DNA of 64,000 bases from Phenylobacterium sp. (lineage in GTDB: Bacteria > Pseudomonadota > Alphaproteobacteria > Caulobacterales > Caulobacteraceae), in contig NZ_JAUYAF010000018.1 in assembly GCF_030693625.1 (NCBI RefSeq), positions 58,380 through 122,379 of the forward strand, read 5' to 3'. Shown one piece after another: positions 1-8,551 of this stretch. The notes below the pieces were generated by a model. It saw only the letters and a program-made list of their open reading frames with translations. It was not told the origin of the DNA and ran no database searches. The translations under genes and the position numbers were made by a program. Each line of letters opens with the position of its first letter. Position 1 is the stretch's first letter.

Positions 1-329
1 CCGGGGCCATGTACGGCCTGGCCCAGGCCACGGCCCTGCCGGCGACCTTCGGCTTCGCCGCCGCGGCGGGCTTCACGGTGGTGGGGGGGCTCTATGTGCT
101 CTACGCGCTTGCGCCCATCTACTACCCCGTCCATGTCCGGGCCGCCGGCGCCGGGGCGGCCATCGCGGTGGGGCGCCTGGGGTCCATCGCCGGCCCCCTG
201 ATCGCCGGCGAACTGCGCGGGGCGGGGTACAGCGCCGACCAGGTGTTCCAGTCCATGGTCCCGGTGGTGCTAGTGGGCGGGGTGGCGGTCCTGACCCTGT
301 TGAGCGTCGGCAAGCCAGTGAAGGCCTAG
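1..329 (+). CDS. MFS transporter, C-terminal part only
   Basis: The reading frame is open from the left edge, so only the last ~109 residues are present. What remains is three to four hydrophobic membrane segments with the motif YYPVHVRAAGAGAAIAVGR followed by GSIAGPLIAG, which resembles the second-half loop of aromatic-acid/H+ symporters (AAHS branch of the major facilitator superfamily). It would import an organic, probably aromatic, acid across the inner membrane; the substrate cannot be read from this fragment. The stop codon TAG lies inside the CTAG target of the adjacent insertion sequences, so the original C-terminus may have been slightly different. Confidence 0.8.
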   Translation, partial: GAMYGLAQATALPATFGFAAAAGFTVVGGLYVLYALAPIYYPVHVRAAGAGAAIAVGRLGSIAGPLIAGELRGAGYSADQVFQSMVPVVLVGGVAVLTLLSVGKPVKA

Positions 330-1350
330 TTGTTCAGTCCCGATGTGTAGGGGACTCAGTTTAGCTGAGTGCTCACACCGGGAGGAGCTATGGGCCAGAT
401 ACTCCACGGCAGCGCCACGACCACGCAGGCCATCCGAGCGGCGATACAGCGATCGAAGGCTCCGCTCAAAGAGCTAGCGGCGAGGTATGGCCTCAACCGC
501 AAGACCGTCGCCAAGTGGCGGAAGCGGAGCTTCCTTGAGGACGCGCCGATGGGCCCTAAGGCGCCGCGCTCGACGGTACTGACGGGAGAGGAAGAGGCCG
601 TGGTGGTCGCCTTCCGCAAGCACACGCTGCTGCCGCTGGACGATTGTCTGTACGCCCTGCAGGCGACGATCCCGCACCTGACCCGCTCAGCCCTGCACCG
701 CTGCTTCCAGCGCCACGGCATCAGCCGGCTACCCGAGATCGCCGGCGACAAGCCCGGCAAGCAACCCTTCAAGCGCTAACCACTAGGCTACTTCCACATC
801 GACATCGCCGAGGTCCGGACCGAGGAAGGTAAGCTCCACCTCTTCGTGGCCGTGGACCGGACATCGAAGTACGCCTTCGCCCGGCTGGTGAAGCGCGCCA
901 CGGGCATGGCGGCCAGAGCCTTCCTCGATGAGTTGATCTCGGCCGTCCCGTATCAGACCACACCGTGCTCACCGACAATGGCATCCAGTTCGCCGACCTG
1001 CCCAAGAACCGTGCGGGACCGACGGCCATGTGGCGCGGCCATCCCTTCGACCGTGCCTGCCACGAGCACGACATCGAGCATCGCCTGACCAAGCCAAACC
1101 ACCCTTGGACGAACGGCCAGGTCGAGCGGATGAACCGGACTCTCAAAGAGGCCACCGTCAGACGAATTCGCTACGACACCCACAGGCAGCTTGAGGACCA
1201 CCTCGCCGCCTTCCTGGACGCCTACAACTTCGCCAGGCGGCTTAAGACCTTACGAGGCCTCACACCCTACGAAGCCATCTGCAAGGCATGGGCAGATGAA
1301 CTGCAACGCTTCAGGCTCGATCCCGTCCACTTGACCTCGGGATTGAACAC
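330..1350 (+). mobile_element. IS481-family insertion sequence, inactivated
   Basis: Imperfect terminal inverted repeats open at 331 (TGTTCAGTCCCGA) and close at 1349 (reverse complement TGTTCAATCCCGA). The copy is flanked by CCTAG on both sides (325-329 and 1350-1354). IS481 itself is known to target NCTAGN and duplicate six bases; here the sixth base differs (T at 330, A at 1355). The transposase inside carries a stop and a frameshift, so the copy is non-autonomous. Confidence 0.82.
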
Positions 1351-1354
1351 CTAG
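390..1354 (+). pseudogene. IS481-family DDE transposase, broken
   Basis: ATG at 390 follows a strong SD (GGAGGAG, 381-387). The N-terminus is a helix-turn-helix (LAARYGLNRKTVAKWRKR). An in-frame TAA at 777-779 sits where related proteins have Tyr before the GYFHIDIAEV core, and a one-base loss near 950-962 shifts the frame just before VLTDNGIQF. The rest, with the integrase-core motif NHPWTNGQVERMNRTLKEA, continues to 1354, and its stop TAG is supplied by the target duplication. DDE residues are recognisable (HIDIAEV, TDNG, GQVERMN) but no continuous protein can be made. Confidence 0.85.
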
Positions 1355-1443
1355 AGCACTTTCCGAGCCGGATGACTCGGGAGGGATTCCCTTGAAGCGG
1401 CGAGTCTGATTCACCCTGGCTGCCGGTGAGGAGGCCGCCGGTG

Positions 1444-1830
1444 ATGGGCAAGCCTCTTTCTTTGGATCTTCGCGAGCGGGTGGTTGCGGCAGTCGATGGC
1501 GGGCTGTCGCGACGCAAGGCGGCGGAGCGGTTTGGGGTCAGCATCTCCAGCGCGATCCGGTGGGCCAGCCTGCGGCGGCGGACGGGCGACGTGCGGCCTC
1601 AGCGCCTGGGCGGCGACAAGCGCTCGGCGAGGATTGAGGCGCATGCGCCGCTGATCCTGTCGCTGGTGGAGGCCAGGGGCGACATCACCCTGGTGGAGTT
1701 GCGCTCGGCGCTGGCCGAGCGGGGTATCGCCGTGGCGGTCTCCACGCTGTGGCGGTTCTTCGACCGTCACGCGATCACGTTCAAAAAAAGACCGGGCATG
1801 CGGCCGAGCAGGCGCGTGCCGACGTCCTGA
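1444..1830 (+). CDS. IS630-family transposase, OrfA
   Basis: Encodes the N-terminal DNA-binding half of the transposase: a helix-turn-helix ([20 protein letters not shown]) and a second winged-helix segment ([15 protein letters not shown]). ATG at 1444 is chosen because it opens the conserved [13 protein letters not shown] motif; an upstream in-frame start at 1426 would add six residues. Translation in this frame runs past the A-run at 1783-1789 into an unconserved tail and stops at 1830. The functional protein is expected to be an OrfAB fusion made by -1 frameshifting. Confidence 0.85.
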   Translation: MGKPLSLDLRERVVAAVDGGLSRRKAAERFGVSISSAIRWASLRRRTGDVRPQRLGGDKRSARIEAHAPLILSLVEARGDITLVELRSALAERGIAVAVSTLWRFFDRHAITFKKRPGMRPSRRVPTS

Positions 1831-2390
1831 GCCGCCGTCAGGCCTGGTTCGCCGCCCAGCCCGACCTCGACCCCGAGCGGCTGGTCTTTATCGACGAGAC
1901 CGGCGCCTCCACCAAAATGGCGCGCCGCCACGGCCGGGCGCCGCGGGGGCAGCGGCTGCGGATGAGCGTGCATCACGGCCACTGTAAGACCACCACCTTC
2001 GTCGGTGCTCTGCGCCTTTCTGGGATGACCGCGCCCATGGTGCTGGACCGGGCCATGACCGCGGCCTGGTTCCTGGCTTACGTGGAGCAGATCCTCGCCC
2101 CCACCCTCAGCCCCGGCGACATCGTGATCATGGACAACCTGCCCGCCCACAAGGGCGCCGCCGTCCGCCGCGCCATCGAGGCGACCGGCGCGGAGTTGCG
2201 CCTGCTGCCGCCCTACTCGCCCGACTTCAACCCCATCGAGAACGCCTTCGCCCAGCTCAAGGCCCTGCTCCGCAAGGCCGCCGTCCGCACCGTCTACAGC
2301 CTCGAACGCGCCATCGCTGACGCCATCGACGCCTTCACCCCAAGCGAGTGCGCCAATTACTTCGCCGCCCCCGGGTACGATGCGACGTGA
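1749..2390 (+). CDS. IS630-family transposase, OrfB (DDE catalytic half)
   Basis: This frame carries the catalytic core: [10 protein letters not shown] (first Asp), [11 protein letters not shown] (second Asp), and [14 protein letters not shown] (final acidic residue), the standard IS630 DDE signature, with no interruption up to the stop at 2390. The conserved protein enters this frame at the A7 run (1783-1789) by a -1 slip from OrfA. The GTG at 1749 is only the first start codon in frame and probably is not used. Confidence 0.85.
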   Translation: MAVLRPSRDHVQKKTGHAAEQARADVLSRRQAWFAAQPDLDPERLVFIDETGASTKMARRHGRAPRGQRLRMSVHHGHCKTTTFVGALRLSGMTAPMVLDRAMTAAWFLAYVEQILAPTLSPGDIVIMDNLPAHKGAAVRRAIEATGAELRLLPPYSPDFNPIENAFAQLKALLRKAAVRTVYSLERAIADAIDAFTPSECANYFAAPGYDAT

Positions 2391-2403
2391 TCGGAATCTG
2401 CTA

Positions 2404-2580
2404 TAGAGCATTCTGCGACCTGATTGAACCGTTGGGGATTCCCAGTGGCGCGCGGATTCAGCCGGATATCATGCTGGCTAAGATGCAGGCGAGCACGTTG
2501 TTCCGGTTAGCACCACCGCGGTCTGGCGGTTCTTCGACCGTCGCAGGATCACGCTAAAAAAAGTCGGCGCACGCTGATGA
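2404..2580 (+). mobile_element. IS630-family remnant (left end only)
   Basis: The left-end sequence TAGAGCATTCTGCGACC resembles the start of the intact IS630 copy (TAGAGCAC...), and a GGGATTCCC block follows as it does there. At 2506-2574 a short frame reads VSTTAVWRFFDRRRITLKK, matching the end of the OrfA winged-helix region. The catalytic half and right end are missing, and the sequence then runs into a chromosomal TPR gene. The exact deletion junction lies somewhere in 2560-2590. Confidence 0.7.
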
Positions 2581-3340
2581 GAGAAGTCGGCGAGGGTCAG
2601 GCCGATCTGGTAGTGGATCCAGGCGTGCTCGCCCAATTCGCTCAGAAGGTCGGCGAAGTAGGTCTCGGCTTCCTTGTTGCGCCCGGCGCGGCGCAGCATG
2701 ACCCTCAGGGACCCGTGCATTCGGTGCTCGTGGGGCAGGGCCGCGACCGCCCGCTCCAGCACAGGCAAGGTCTCCACGGCGCCCTTGGTGTCCGCGGCGA
2801 GCGAGGTCAGATCCAGCCAGGCGTCGACATAGTCGGGCTTAAGCTTGACCGCCAGGTTGAAGCGCATCTCGGCCTTGTCCAACTCGCCGGCGAACCAGTA
2901 GGCCCGCCCAAGCGAGCGCTGGTGTTCGGCGTTGGTCGGCTGCTGGCGGAGGATTTTGGTGAAGACCTCGATGGCCGCCGGGTTCTTCAGATCATTCAGG
3001 ATATTGCCGCGGTTGATCTGCGGCGTCAGGTTCTTGGGATTGATCTTGATGGCGCGGTCCAGGGCCTTGAGCCCCTCCGCCTGCAGTCCCAGCCGGCGCA
3101 GCGCGACGCCCAGAATATTCCACAGTTCAAGATCGCGGGGATGGTGCTCCGTGGCCACCCTCGCCCAGTGCTCGGCCTGATCGTACAGCTTGCCGCGGAT
3201 CAGGACCGCCGTGAAGTTCTGATAGATTCGCGGCGAGACGTTTGGTCCAGTGTCAGCTGTTCGGCCGTCAGGCGAATGCCCTCGGCCCGGTCTCCCGCCC
3301 TGAAGGCGGCGTCAGCCGGGGCAAAGCGGTTGTTCGACAT
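2580..3340 (-). pseudogene. TPR-repeat protein, frameshifted and truncated by an IS remnant
   Basis: From ATG at 3340 the frame reads MSNNRFAPADAAFRAGDRAEG and continues as tandem tetratricopeptide repeats (e.g. DLELWNILGVALRRLG, NPKNLTPQINRGNILND, AEHQRSLGRAYWFAGELDKA). A one-base loss in a C run near 3246 (LTLD then PNVSPRIYQN in another frame) breaks the N-terminus. After ADFS (about 2580) it runs into IS630 sequence, so the C-terminal part is lost. Such TPR blocks often head larger sulfotransferase- or glycosyltransferase-type proteins, but the effector domain is gone and the function cannot be given. Confidence 0.75.
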
Positions 3341-3480
3341 CTCGGCGTCCTGTCACGCGTGAGGGCTCGGGAGTCTGAGGCGCCGTCGGCCGCGATTGGG
3401 GGTTGGTCATGTGCGGGGCGTTCGCCCGCGGTTGGCGGCAATCTAGAGCGCGGTGGTCGCGGCGCCAACCGGCGTGGTCC

Positions 3481-3756
3481 TCAGCTCCGATATTCGCGGA
3501 AGCGCCACTTGAGGGCCAGGATCGCGGCCGACAGCGCCAGGCAGACGACGTTGGAGGCGGCCACCGGCCAACTTCCGATAAGAATGCCGTAGGCGATCCA
3601 AAGGGCGAACCCGGTCACCGTGACCACATACATCCGCAGGGAGACGGAGGTGGCGTCCTTCTCGCGCCAGATCTTGATGATCTGGGGGGTGAAGCTGGCC
3701 ATGGAGCAGAGCGCCGCCAGCGTGCCCACGATATCGGTCATCGAGAGATTGTTCAT
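3481..3756 (-). CDS. SemiSWEET-type (PQ-loop) sugar transporter
   Basis: Encodes 91 residues, the usual SemiSWEET size. It has three hydrophobic helices and the PQ-loop motif SFTPQIIKIWREKDATSVS; a dimer of such triple-helix units forms the pore in known SemiSWEETs, which move sugars across the inner membrane. ATG at 3756 (MNNLSMTDIVG) is chosen because the 32 extra residues of a longer frame are Arg-rich and unconserved in style. It stands alone between the TPR relic and the porin gene on the same strand. Substrate is unknown. Confidence 0.8.
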   Translation of the reverse strand: MNNLSMTDIVGTLAALCSMASFTPQIIKIWREKDATSVSLRMYVVTVTGFALWIAYGILIGSWPVAASNVVCLALSAAILALKWRFREYRS

Positions 3757-3938
3757 GGCGTGGGCCCTCTTCGAGGCCACAGAACGGGCGTCCAAGTCGC
3801 GGGTTGCGAAACGCCTGCGAGAAAGGCTCTGGCCGATGGTGTTCCGAGCCAAGGGCAGGCGAAGCCGCGCCCGGTCGTGGGCCGCGGCTTTGCAGGCGGC
3901 GTGGACGGGGCGCGATCTCTGTTCTGAGTCTCGGAGGC
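3757..3938. other. Intergenic region, nothing recognised
   Basis: This 182-base gap separates the SemiSWEET gene from the porin stop. I see no repeat, hairpin with a U-run, or promoter motif that I would defend. Confidence 0.4.
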
Positions 3939-5411
3939 CTAGAAGGCGATCTGGGATCGCAGGTTCACGGCGCGGTAGTCCTGGCCGATGGCGGCCCCGG
4001 CGGCGTTCTTCCGCTCCACGCTGACGTCATAATAGTCGAGCATGAACTTGACGGCGGGGTTGGGGAACCAGTTGACGCCGAGGGTCCAGATAACCTGCTC
4101 TCCACCGCGCACCCGCTCGGCGACTATCGGGCTGTTTTCCGCGTAGTTGAGATCGACGGTCGAATAGCGCGCCGCGAGCTCCCACGCGCCCCACTGGCCG
4201 TTCGCGCGATCGAACGGCTTGTCGACGCCAGGCGCGTCGAAGGCCGCTGTCGTGGTGTTGTACTTGCGGCGCTCACCGGTCAGCACCCAGCTGCCCTGAG
4301 CATACCAGCCGTTGAAGCTGGGGTCGGAGGCGCCGGCGGCCGGGTTGCGGCGGTCGATGGAGAAATCGACGTACTCGGCCTGGAGGTACAGGTTCTGCTT
4401 CTGGGCGGCCAATTCCAGGCCGTAGGCCTGGGCGCCCCTGGCGTCGATCTGCCCGGTGTCCACCAGGCGGGAGCCGTCGACCCGCAGTTCAGGACGCTCG
4501 CGCAGCTGCAGGGCGTAGCGGGTCCCGGCGGCCGCGCCCAGGTCGGTGGGCTGGGCCACGATGCTGGCGTTCGCGCCCACATGAATCATCCAGTCGGCGC
4601 CATGGAGCGGTGTGCCCGCGACCCGCAGGGCGTAGCCCTGCTGTTCGTCGAACGCCGGGGCGTTGAAGGCCGTGGTCCCGGAATTGAGGCTCTGAACCAG
4701 GGCGCCGGTGGCGATGGCGGAAGCGAACCAGCGGTCGCCGTTACCGATGACGCCGGCGCCGATGCGAGTGTCGCCGCCGGCCAGGCCGCGGGCGATGTCG
4801 GCCACGGCCGGACGTTCCGGGAACAGGGCTCCGTTGGTGGAGGCCGCGTCTTCGAGGCCGAGCGGCGGCGCAAAGGCCCCAACCCGGAAGCGCAGCGGCT
4901 TGAGGCCGGAATACTGCACCCACATTTCCTGGATCCGCCCGGAATCCTCGGCTCCAGACCCGCCGAAATCGAAGAGGATATTGTAGTCGAAGGCGCCGAA
5001 AACCTTGCCGTCGACGCCGATGCGGGCGCGGCGGAAGTTCGCGCCGCCCGACAGATCGCGGACGGTGACGGCGGCCGGCAGGCGGTCGTGCTGGTCGTAC
5101 TTGGCGGTGTCGAGTTGCATCACCCCGTGAAGGGTGGCGGAGAAGGCGCCATCGGAGGAGCTGATGGTCGGCTTGCCGCCCGCGATGGAGGCCGTGGTCA
5201 CCCTGGCCGGCGCGGGGGCCGGGGCGGCCGGCAAGGCGGCGATGCTGGCGGCTGTCGAGACCTTCAGGTCGGCGATCTGGGCCTGCAGCAGCGACAGTTG
5301 CGCCTCAAGGGCTGCGATCTTGGCGTCGGTCGCGGGATCGGCCGCGGCCAGGCCGGGCCAGGCCAGGACAAGACCTGCGGCCCCCAGAAGCAGTTTCGAT
5401 TTAAAAGCCAT
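3939..5411 (-). CDS. Phosphate-selective porin (OprO/OprP family)
   Basis: A 490-residue outer-membrane protein. The signal peptide (about residues 1-24, ending AWPGLAAAD) is followed by a short coiled-coil stretch (KIAALEAQLSLLQAQIADLK), a Pro/Ala linker, then a beta-barrel containing the porin O/P motifs FRRARIGVDGKVFGAFDYN and RFRVGAFAPPLGLE, ending in a C-terminal Phe (SQIAF) as expected for barrel assembly. It should admit phosphate or polyphosphate to the periplasm and so feed the Pst system encoded divergently 190 bases away. A Pho box lies in the shared intergenic region but points toward phoR; whether it also serves the porin is inference. Confidence 0.9.
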   Translation of the reverse strand: MAFKSKLLLGAAGLVLAWPGLAAADPATDAKIAALEAQLSLLQAQIADLKVSTAASIAALPAAPAPAPARVTTASIAGGKPTISSSDGAFSATLHGVMQLDTAKYDQHDRLPAAVTVRDLSGGANFRRARIGVDGKVFGAFDYNILFDFGGSGAEDSGRIQEMWVQYSGLKPLRFRVGAFAPPLGLEDAASTNGALFPERPAVADIARGLAGGDTRIGAGVIGNGDRWFASAIATGALVQSLNSGTTAFNAPAFDEQQGYALRVAGTPLHGADWMIHVGANASIVAQPTDLGAAAGTRYALQLRERPELRVDGSRLVDTGQIDARGAQAYGLELAAQKQNLYLQAEYVDFSIDRRNPAAGASDPSFNGWYAQGSWVLTGERRKYNTTTAAFDAPGVDKPFDRANGQWGAWELAARYSTVDLNYAENSPIVAERVRGGEQVIWTLGVNWFPNPAVKFMLDYYDVSVERKNAAGAAIGQDYRAVNLRSQIAF

Positions 5412-5543
5412 CTGGCCTCTGGCCCCTCGGTTGTCTGAGTTTTCCGAGACTGTGGTCCGTGGAGATCGGACAAAGCCTATCGGATAAGTAGAGGTTGTTT
5501 TTGAACCGGTCGTAGATTTCGAATCGCCCCACCACTTGGGCCG

Positions 5544-5582
5544 ATGTCATGTCAGTGTCATAAGTCTCGGGCCTGCTCAAAC
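5544..5582 (+). promoter_or_regulatory. Pho box and -10 element of the phoR promoter
   Basis: Two 7-base direct repeats, ATGTCAT (5544-5550) and GTGTCAT (5555-5561), are separated by four bases, the 11-base period of a PhoB-binding Pho box. Thirteen bases downstream is GCTCAAAC (5575-5582), matching the Caulobacter housekeeping -10 consensus GCTANAWC except for one base. This places transcription start near 5589, just before the phoR SD at 5594-5597. Confidence 0.8.
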
Positions 5583-5604
5583 TTTGCAGCCGCGGAGAAT
5601 CGTT

Positions 5605-7020
5605 TTGTCGCAGACGCCGCCGCGCGGATGGCTCCGGCTTTCGGGCCCGGCGCTGATCACTGGCGGGCTGGGAATCCTTGCTGTGCTGGCCCTGGGCGCT
5701 GGGGGGCTGGCCGAGCCGGACGTGGCTACCTGGACGGCGGCCGCCCTCACGGTGTTGGTTCTGGCGGTGGTCTGGCGAAGCGCCCGTGTGGTCGATCCCG
5801 AGGGACAGCCACCCCTGGTGCCCACGCGTCCGCCGCACGAAAACGCGCCGCCCTATGTCAGCATCATCAACGCGCTGCCCGATCCGGTGCTGGTGATCGC
5901 CGCCCATGAACCCGATGACCTCACAGGTCGGCGTTTCGTCATGGTGAATGACGCCGCCCGCGACCTGCTGCGGATTCAGTTTGAGGCAGGCCTGCTGGTC
6001 ACCGCCATCCGCGATCCCCAGGTGCTGGAGGCGGTGGACGAGGCCTTGTTCGGCGGCCTCGACAGTCAAGCGGTCTATGAGATGGGCGGCGCCCAGGCCC
6101 GGGTCCTGAAGGCCTTCGCCAAGCCCCTGGGCGAAGCGCCCGACGGTTCACGCCTGGCCCTGCTGGTGCTCCGTGACGAGACCGACATCCGCCGAGCCGA
6201 GCAGACCCGGGCCGATTTCCTGGCCAACGCCAGCCACGAGCTACGCACCCCGCTGGCCTCCCTCTCCGGGTTCATTGAAACCCTGCGCGGCCACGCCCGC
6301 ACCGACGAGGGCGCGCGGGAGAAGTTCCTCACCATCATGTCGACCCAGGCCGAACGGATGGCGCGCCTTATCGACGACCTCTTGTCGCTCTCGCGGATCG
6401 AGCTCAACGAGCACATCGCCCCTCAAGGCGAGACCGACCTGGCGTCCGCGGTGATGGATGTGATCGACGCCCTGGGACCGCTCGCCCGAGAGCGCGGCGT
6501 GACCCTGGTTCCCTGCCTGCCGCCCCGCGGCGTCGCCGTGGTCTCGGGCGATCGGGACCAGATCGTGCAGGTCGCTCAGAACCTGGTGGACAACGCGCTG
6601 AAGTACTCGCCACGCGAAGGATCTGTGAAGATCGCCCTGGTGAGCGGGCTGACCGCGGACGCGGCCGCCGCGCCCTTGAGGGCGCAGTCGGCGCGACTGT
6701 CCCTGCTGACGCCCGACCACGGCCCTGATCTCTATGCCGCGCTGCGGGTCACCGACTCCGGTGTGGGCCTGAAGCGTGAGCACCTGCCGCGGCTGACCGA
6801 GCGATTCTACCGGGTCGAAGGCCAGAAGAGCGGCGAGCGGTCCGGCACCGGCCTGGGCCTGGCCATCGTCAAGCACATCATGAACCGCCACCGCGGGGGC
6901 CTGGCGGTGGAGAGCGTGGAGGGGGAGGGGGCGACCTTCAGCGCCTATTTCCCGCTGATTCCGGGCTCTCTCGCCCTGCCAGCCGTCCCATCTCCGGGGG
7001 CTGTTACAAAACCGTCGTAG
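5605..7020 (+). CDS. phoR: Phosphate-regulon sensor histidine kinase PhoR
   Basis: A 471-residue inner-membrane kinase that senses phosphate status through Pst/PhoU and phosphorylates PhoB. It has two N-terminal membrane helices (about 14-58), a PAS domain (about 85-190), HisKA with the phospho-acceptor His211 in NASHELRTPLASL, and HATPase_c with the N box (NLVDNALKYS) and G boxes (DSGVGL, GTGLGLAI). The TTG at 5605 is chosen because GGAG lies seven bases upstream and because longer frames would run back through the Pho box. It heads the pst-pho gene run. Confidence 0.9.
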   Translation: MSQTPPRGWLRLSGPALITGGLGILAVLALGAGGLAEPDVATWTAAALTVLVLAVVWRSARVVDPEGQPPLVPTRPPHENAPPYVSIINALPDPVLVIAAHEPDDLTGRRFVMVNDAARDLLRIQFEAGLLVTAIRDPQVLEAVDEALFGGLDSQAVYEMGGAQARVLKAFAKPLGEAPDGSRLALLVLRDETDIRRAEQTRADFLANASHELRTPLASLSGFIETLRGHARTDEGAREKFLTIMSTQAERMARLIDDLLSLSRIELNEHIAPQGETDLASAVMDVIDALGPLARERGVTLVPCLPPRGVAVVSGDRDQIVQVAQNLVDNALKYSPREGSVKIALVSGLTADAAAAPLRAQSARLSLLTPDHGPDLYAALRVTDSGVGLKREHLPRLTERFYRVEGQKSGERSGTGLGLAIVKHIMNRHRGGLAVESVEGEGATFSAYFPLIPGSLALPAVPSPGAVTKPS

Positions 7021-7040
7021 AAGTGTCGTAAGCGGACAGT
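7001..7040 (+). promoter_or_regulatory. Second Pho box, upstream of pstC
   Basis: CTGTTAC (7001-7007), CCGTCGT (7012-7018) and GTGTCGT (7023-7029) recur with exact four-base spacers, giving an 11-base period; a weaker fourth unit GGACAGT follows at 7034. The first two units lie within the last codons of phoR. PhoB control of pstC is known in Caulobacter; this element is the likely site here. No convincing -10 was identified. Confidence 0.65.
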
Positions 7041-7105
7041 ATTGCGCAGGCAGGTTCCGCGCGGCGTGGGATGACCTCCCATCTTGTTCTGGCTTGGGAG
7101 CCGCG

Positions 7106-8551
7106 ATGCTCACCTGGATCGCCTTGCTGGCGCTCTTCCTGTTCTCCGGCGCCACCTATGCCTTTGGACGTCACAAGGCCCAGCGCCTGGCGTCGACCGT
7201 CAAGTCGGGCTCGTTCCACTCCCTGCCGGGCTATCATGGCAGCTATGTCGCCCTGTGGGCCGGCCTGCCCGCGGCCCTGATCGTCCTGGCCGCGGCCATG
7301 CTCGGCGGCCGCATGGAGGCCGCCCTGCTGCGCGCGGACCCGCCCGCCGCGGTTTCGGCGCTGACCCCCCAGGGCCAGAATGTCTTTTATGACGACGCCC
7401 GGGCCCTGGCCCACGGCTCGCAGGCCAGCGAGACGGTCTATGCCGGAGACCTAAAGACCGCCATCGAGGCCAAGGCCGCCCAGGCCAAGCGCCTGGAGCA
7501 GCTCATCCAGTACGGCGCGCTCGCCGCGGGCGTGGTGGTGGGTCTGGCCGGCCTCGCCCTGGCCTATCCCCGCATTGGCCCGACCTTCCGGGCTCGCAAC
7601 CGGGTTGAGGGATGGATCGCCGTCCTGTTCCTGGCCTGCGCGGTCACCGCCATCCTCACCACCGTCGGCATTGTCGGCTCCCTGGTCTGGGAGAGCTGGC
7701 GCTTCTTCCAGTCGGTGTCGCCGGTCGACTTCCTGTTCGGGACCCAGTGGGACCCGCAGATCGCCATGCGCAGCGACCAGTACGCTTCCAAGGGCGCGTT
7801 CGGCGCGGTGCCGCTGTTCGCAGGCACCTTCCTCATCATGATGATCGCCATGCTGGTGGCGGCTCCCATCGGCCTTTACTCGGCGATCTACCTTTCGGAA
7901 TACGCCAATCCCCTGACGCGAGGGGTGGTCAAGCCGCTGCTGGAGATCCTCGCCGGCGTGCCGACCGTGGTCTACGGCTTCTTCGCCGCCTTGACCGTCG
8001 GGCCGATCTTCCGTGAGGCCTTCAACAACCTGGGCGCCCTGTTGATCGGCGGCCCGCTGGACAGCCTCGGCATCTATCTCAGCCAGGTGCAGAACCAGAT
8101 GGCCCTGGTGGCGGGCGCCGTGATGGGGATCATGCTGATCCCCTTCGTTTCGTCCCTCTCCGACGACATCATGAACGCCGTGCCCCACTCCCTGCGGGAC
8201 GGCAGCCTGGCCATGGGCGCCACCCGCTCGGAAACGGTGAAGCTGGTGGTCCTGCCCGCCGCCCTGCCGGGCATCATGGCGGCCATGCTGCTGGCGGTGT
8301 CGCGGGCCATTGGCGAGACCATGATCGTCACCATGGCCGCGGGGCTTCAGGCCAAGACCACGCTCAATCCGCTCGATACGGTGACCACCGTGACGGTGCA
8401 GATCGTCACCCTGCTGACCGGTGACCAGGAATTCGACAGCCCCAAGACCCTTTCAGCCTTCGGACTGGGCCTGACCCTCTTCGTGATGACCTTCATCCTG
8501 AACGTGATCGCCCTGCGCATCGTCCAGAAGTACCGGGAACAGTATGACTGA
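7106..8551 (+). CDS. pstC: Phosphate ABC transporter permease PstC
   Basis: A 481-residue inner-membrane permease of the high-affinity phosphate importer PstSCAB. It is longer than the ~320-residue enterobacterial form because of an N-terminal membrane extension (about residues 1-150), typical of alphaproteobacteria. The permease core carries AAPIGLYSAIYLSEYA and the EAA-type loop ATRSETVKLVVLPAALPGI that docks on PstB. ATG at 7106 has GGGAG six bases upstream; an in-frame TTG four codons earlier has no SD. It overlaps pstA by eight bases. No pstS is present in the window. Confidence 0.93.
   Translation: MLTWIALLALFLFSGATYAFGRHKAQRLASTVKSGSFHSLPGYHGSYVALWAGLPAALIVLAAAMLGGRMEAALLRADPPAAVSALTPQGQNVFYDDARALAHGSQASETVYAGDLKTAIEAKAAQAKRLEQLIQYGALAAGVVVGLAGLALAYPRIGPTFRARNRVEGWIAVLFLACAVTAILTTVGIVGSLVWESWRFFQSVSPVDFLFGTQWDPQIAMRSDQYASKGAFGAVPLFAGTFLIMMIAMLVAAPIGLYSAIYLSEYANPLTRGVVKPLLEILAGVPTVVYGFFAALTVGPIFREAFNNLGALLIGGPLDSLGIYLSQVQNQMALVAGAVMGIMLIPFVSSLSDDIMNAVPHSLRDGSLAMGATRSETVKLVVLPAALPGIMAAMLLAVSRAIGETMIVTMAAGLQAKTTLNPLDTVTTVTVQIVTLLTGDQEFDSPKTLSAFGLGLTLFVMTFILNVIALRIVQKYREQYD

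Larger units (their letters stand above)
1352..2405 (+). mobile_element. IS630-family insertion sequence, apparently intact
   Basis: Ends are TAGAGCACTTTCCGA (1352-1366) and, inverted, TATAGCAGATTCCGA (2391-2405), matching at 12 of 15 positions and flanked by TA on each side, the dinucleotide target of the IS630/Tc1-mariner group. It carries two overlapping transposase frames joined by a slippery A-run. The left TA lies inside the CTAG duplication of the IS481 copy, and the right TA abuts the end of a second IS630 remnant. Confidence 0.85.

Noticed and set aside
2478-2580. Native C-terminus of the TPR protein running to 2478
   Set aside because: The last ~30 residues are antisense translation of IS630 sequence.
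5536-5604. PhoR starting at 5536
   Set aside because: This would place the Pho box and -10 inside the coding sequence; TTG 5605 has the SD.
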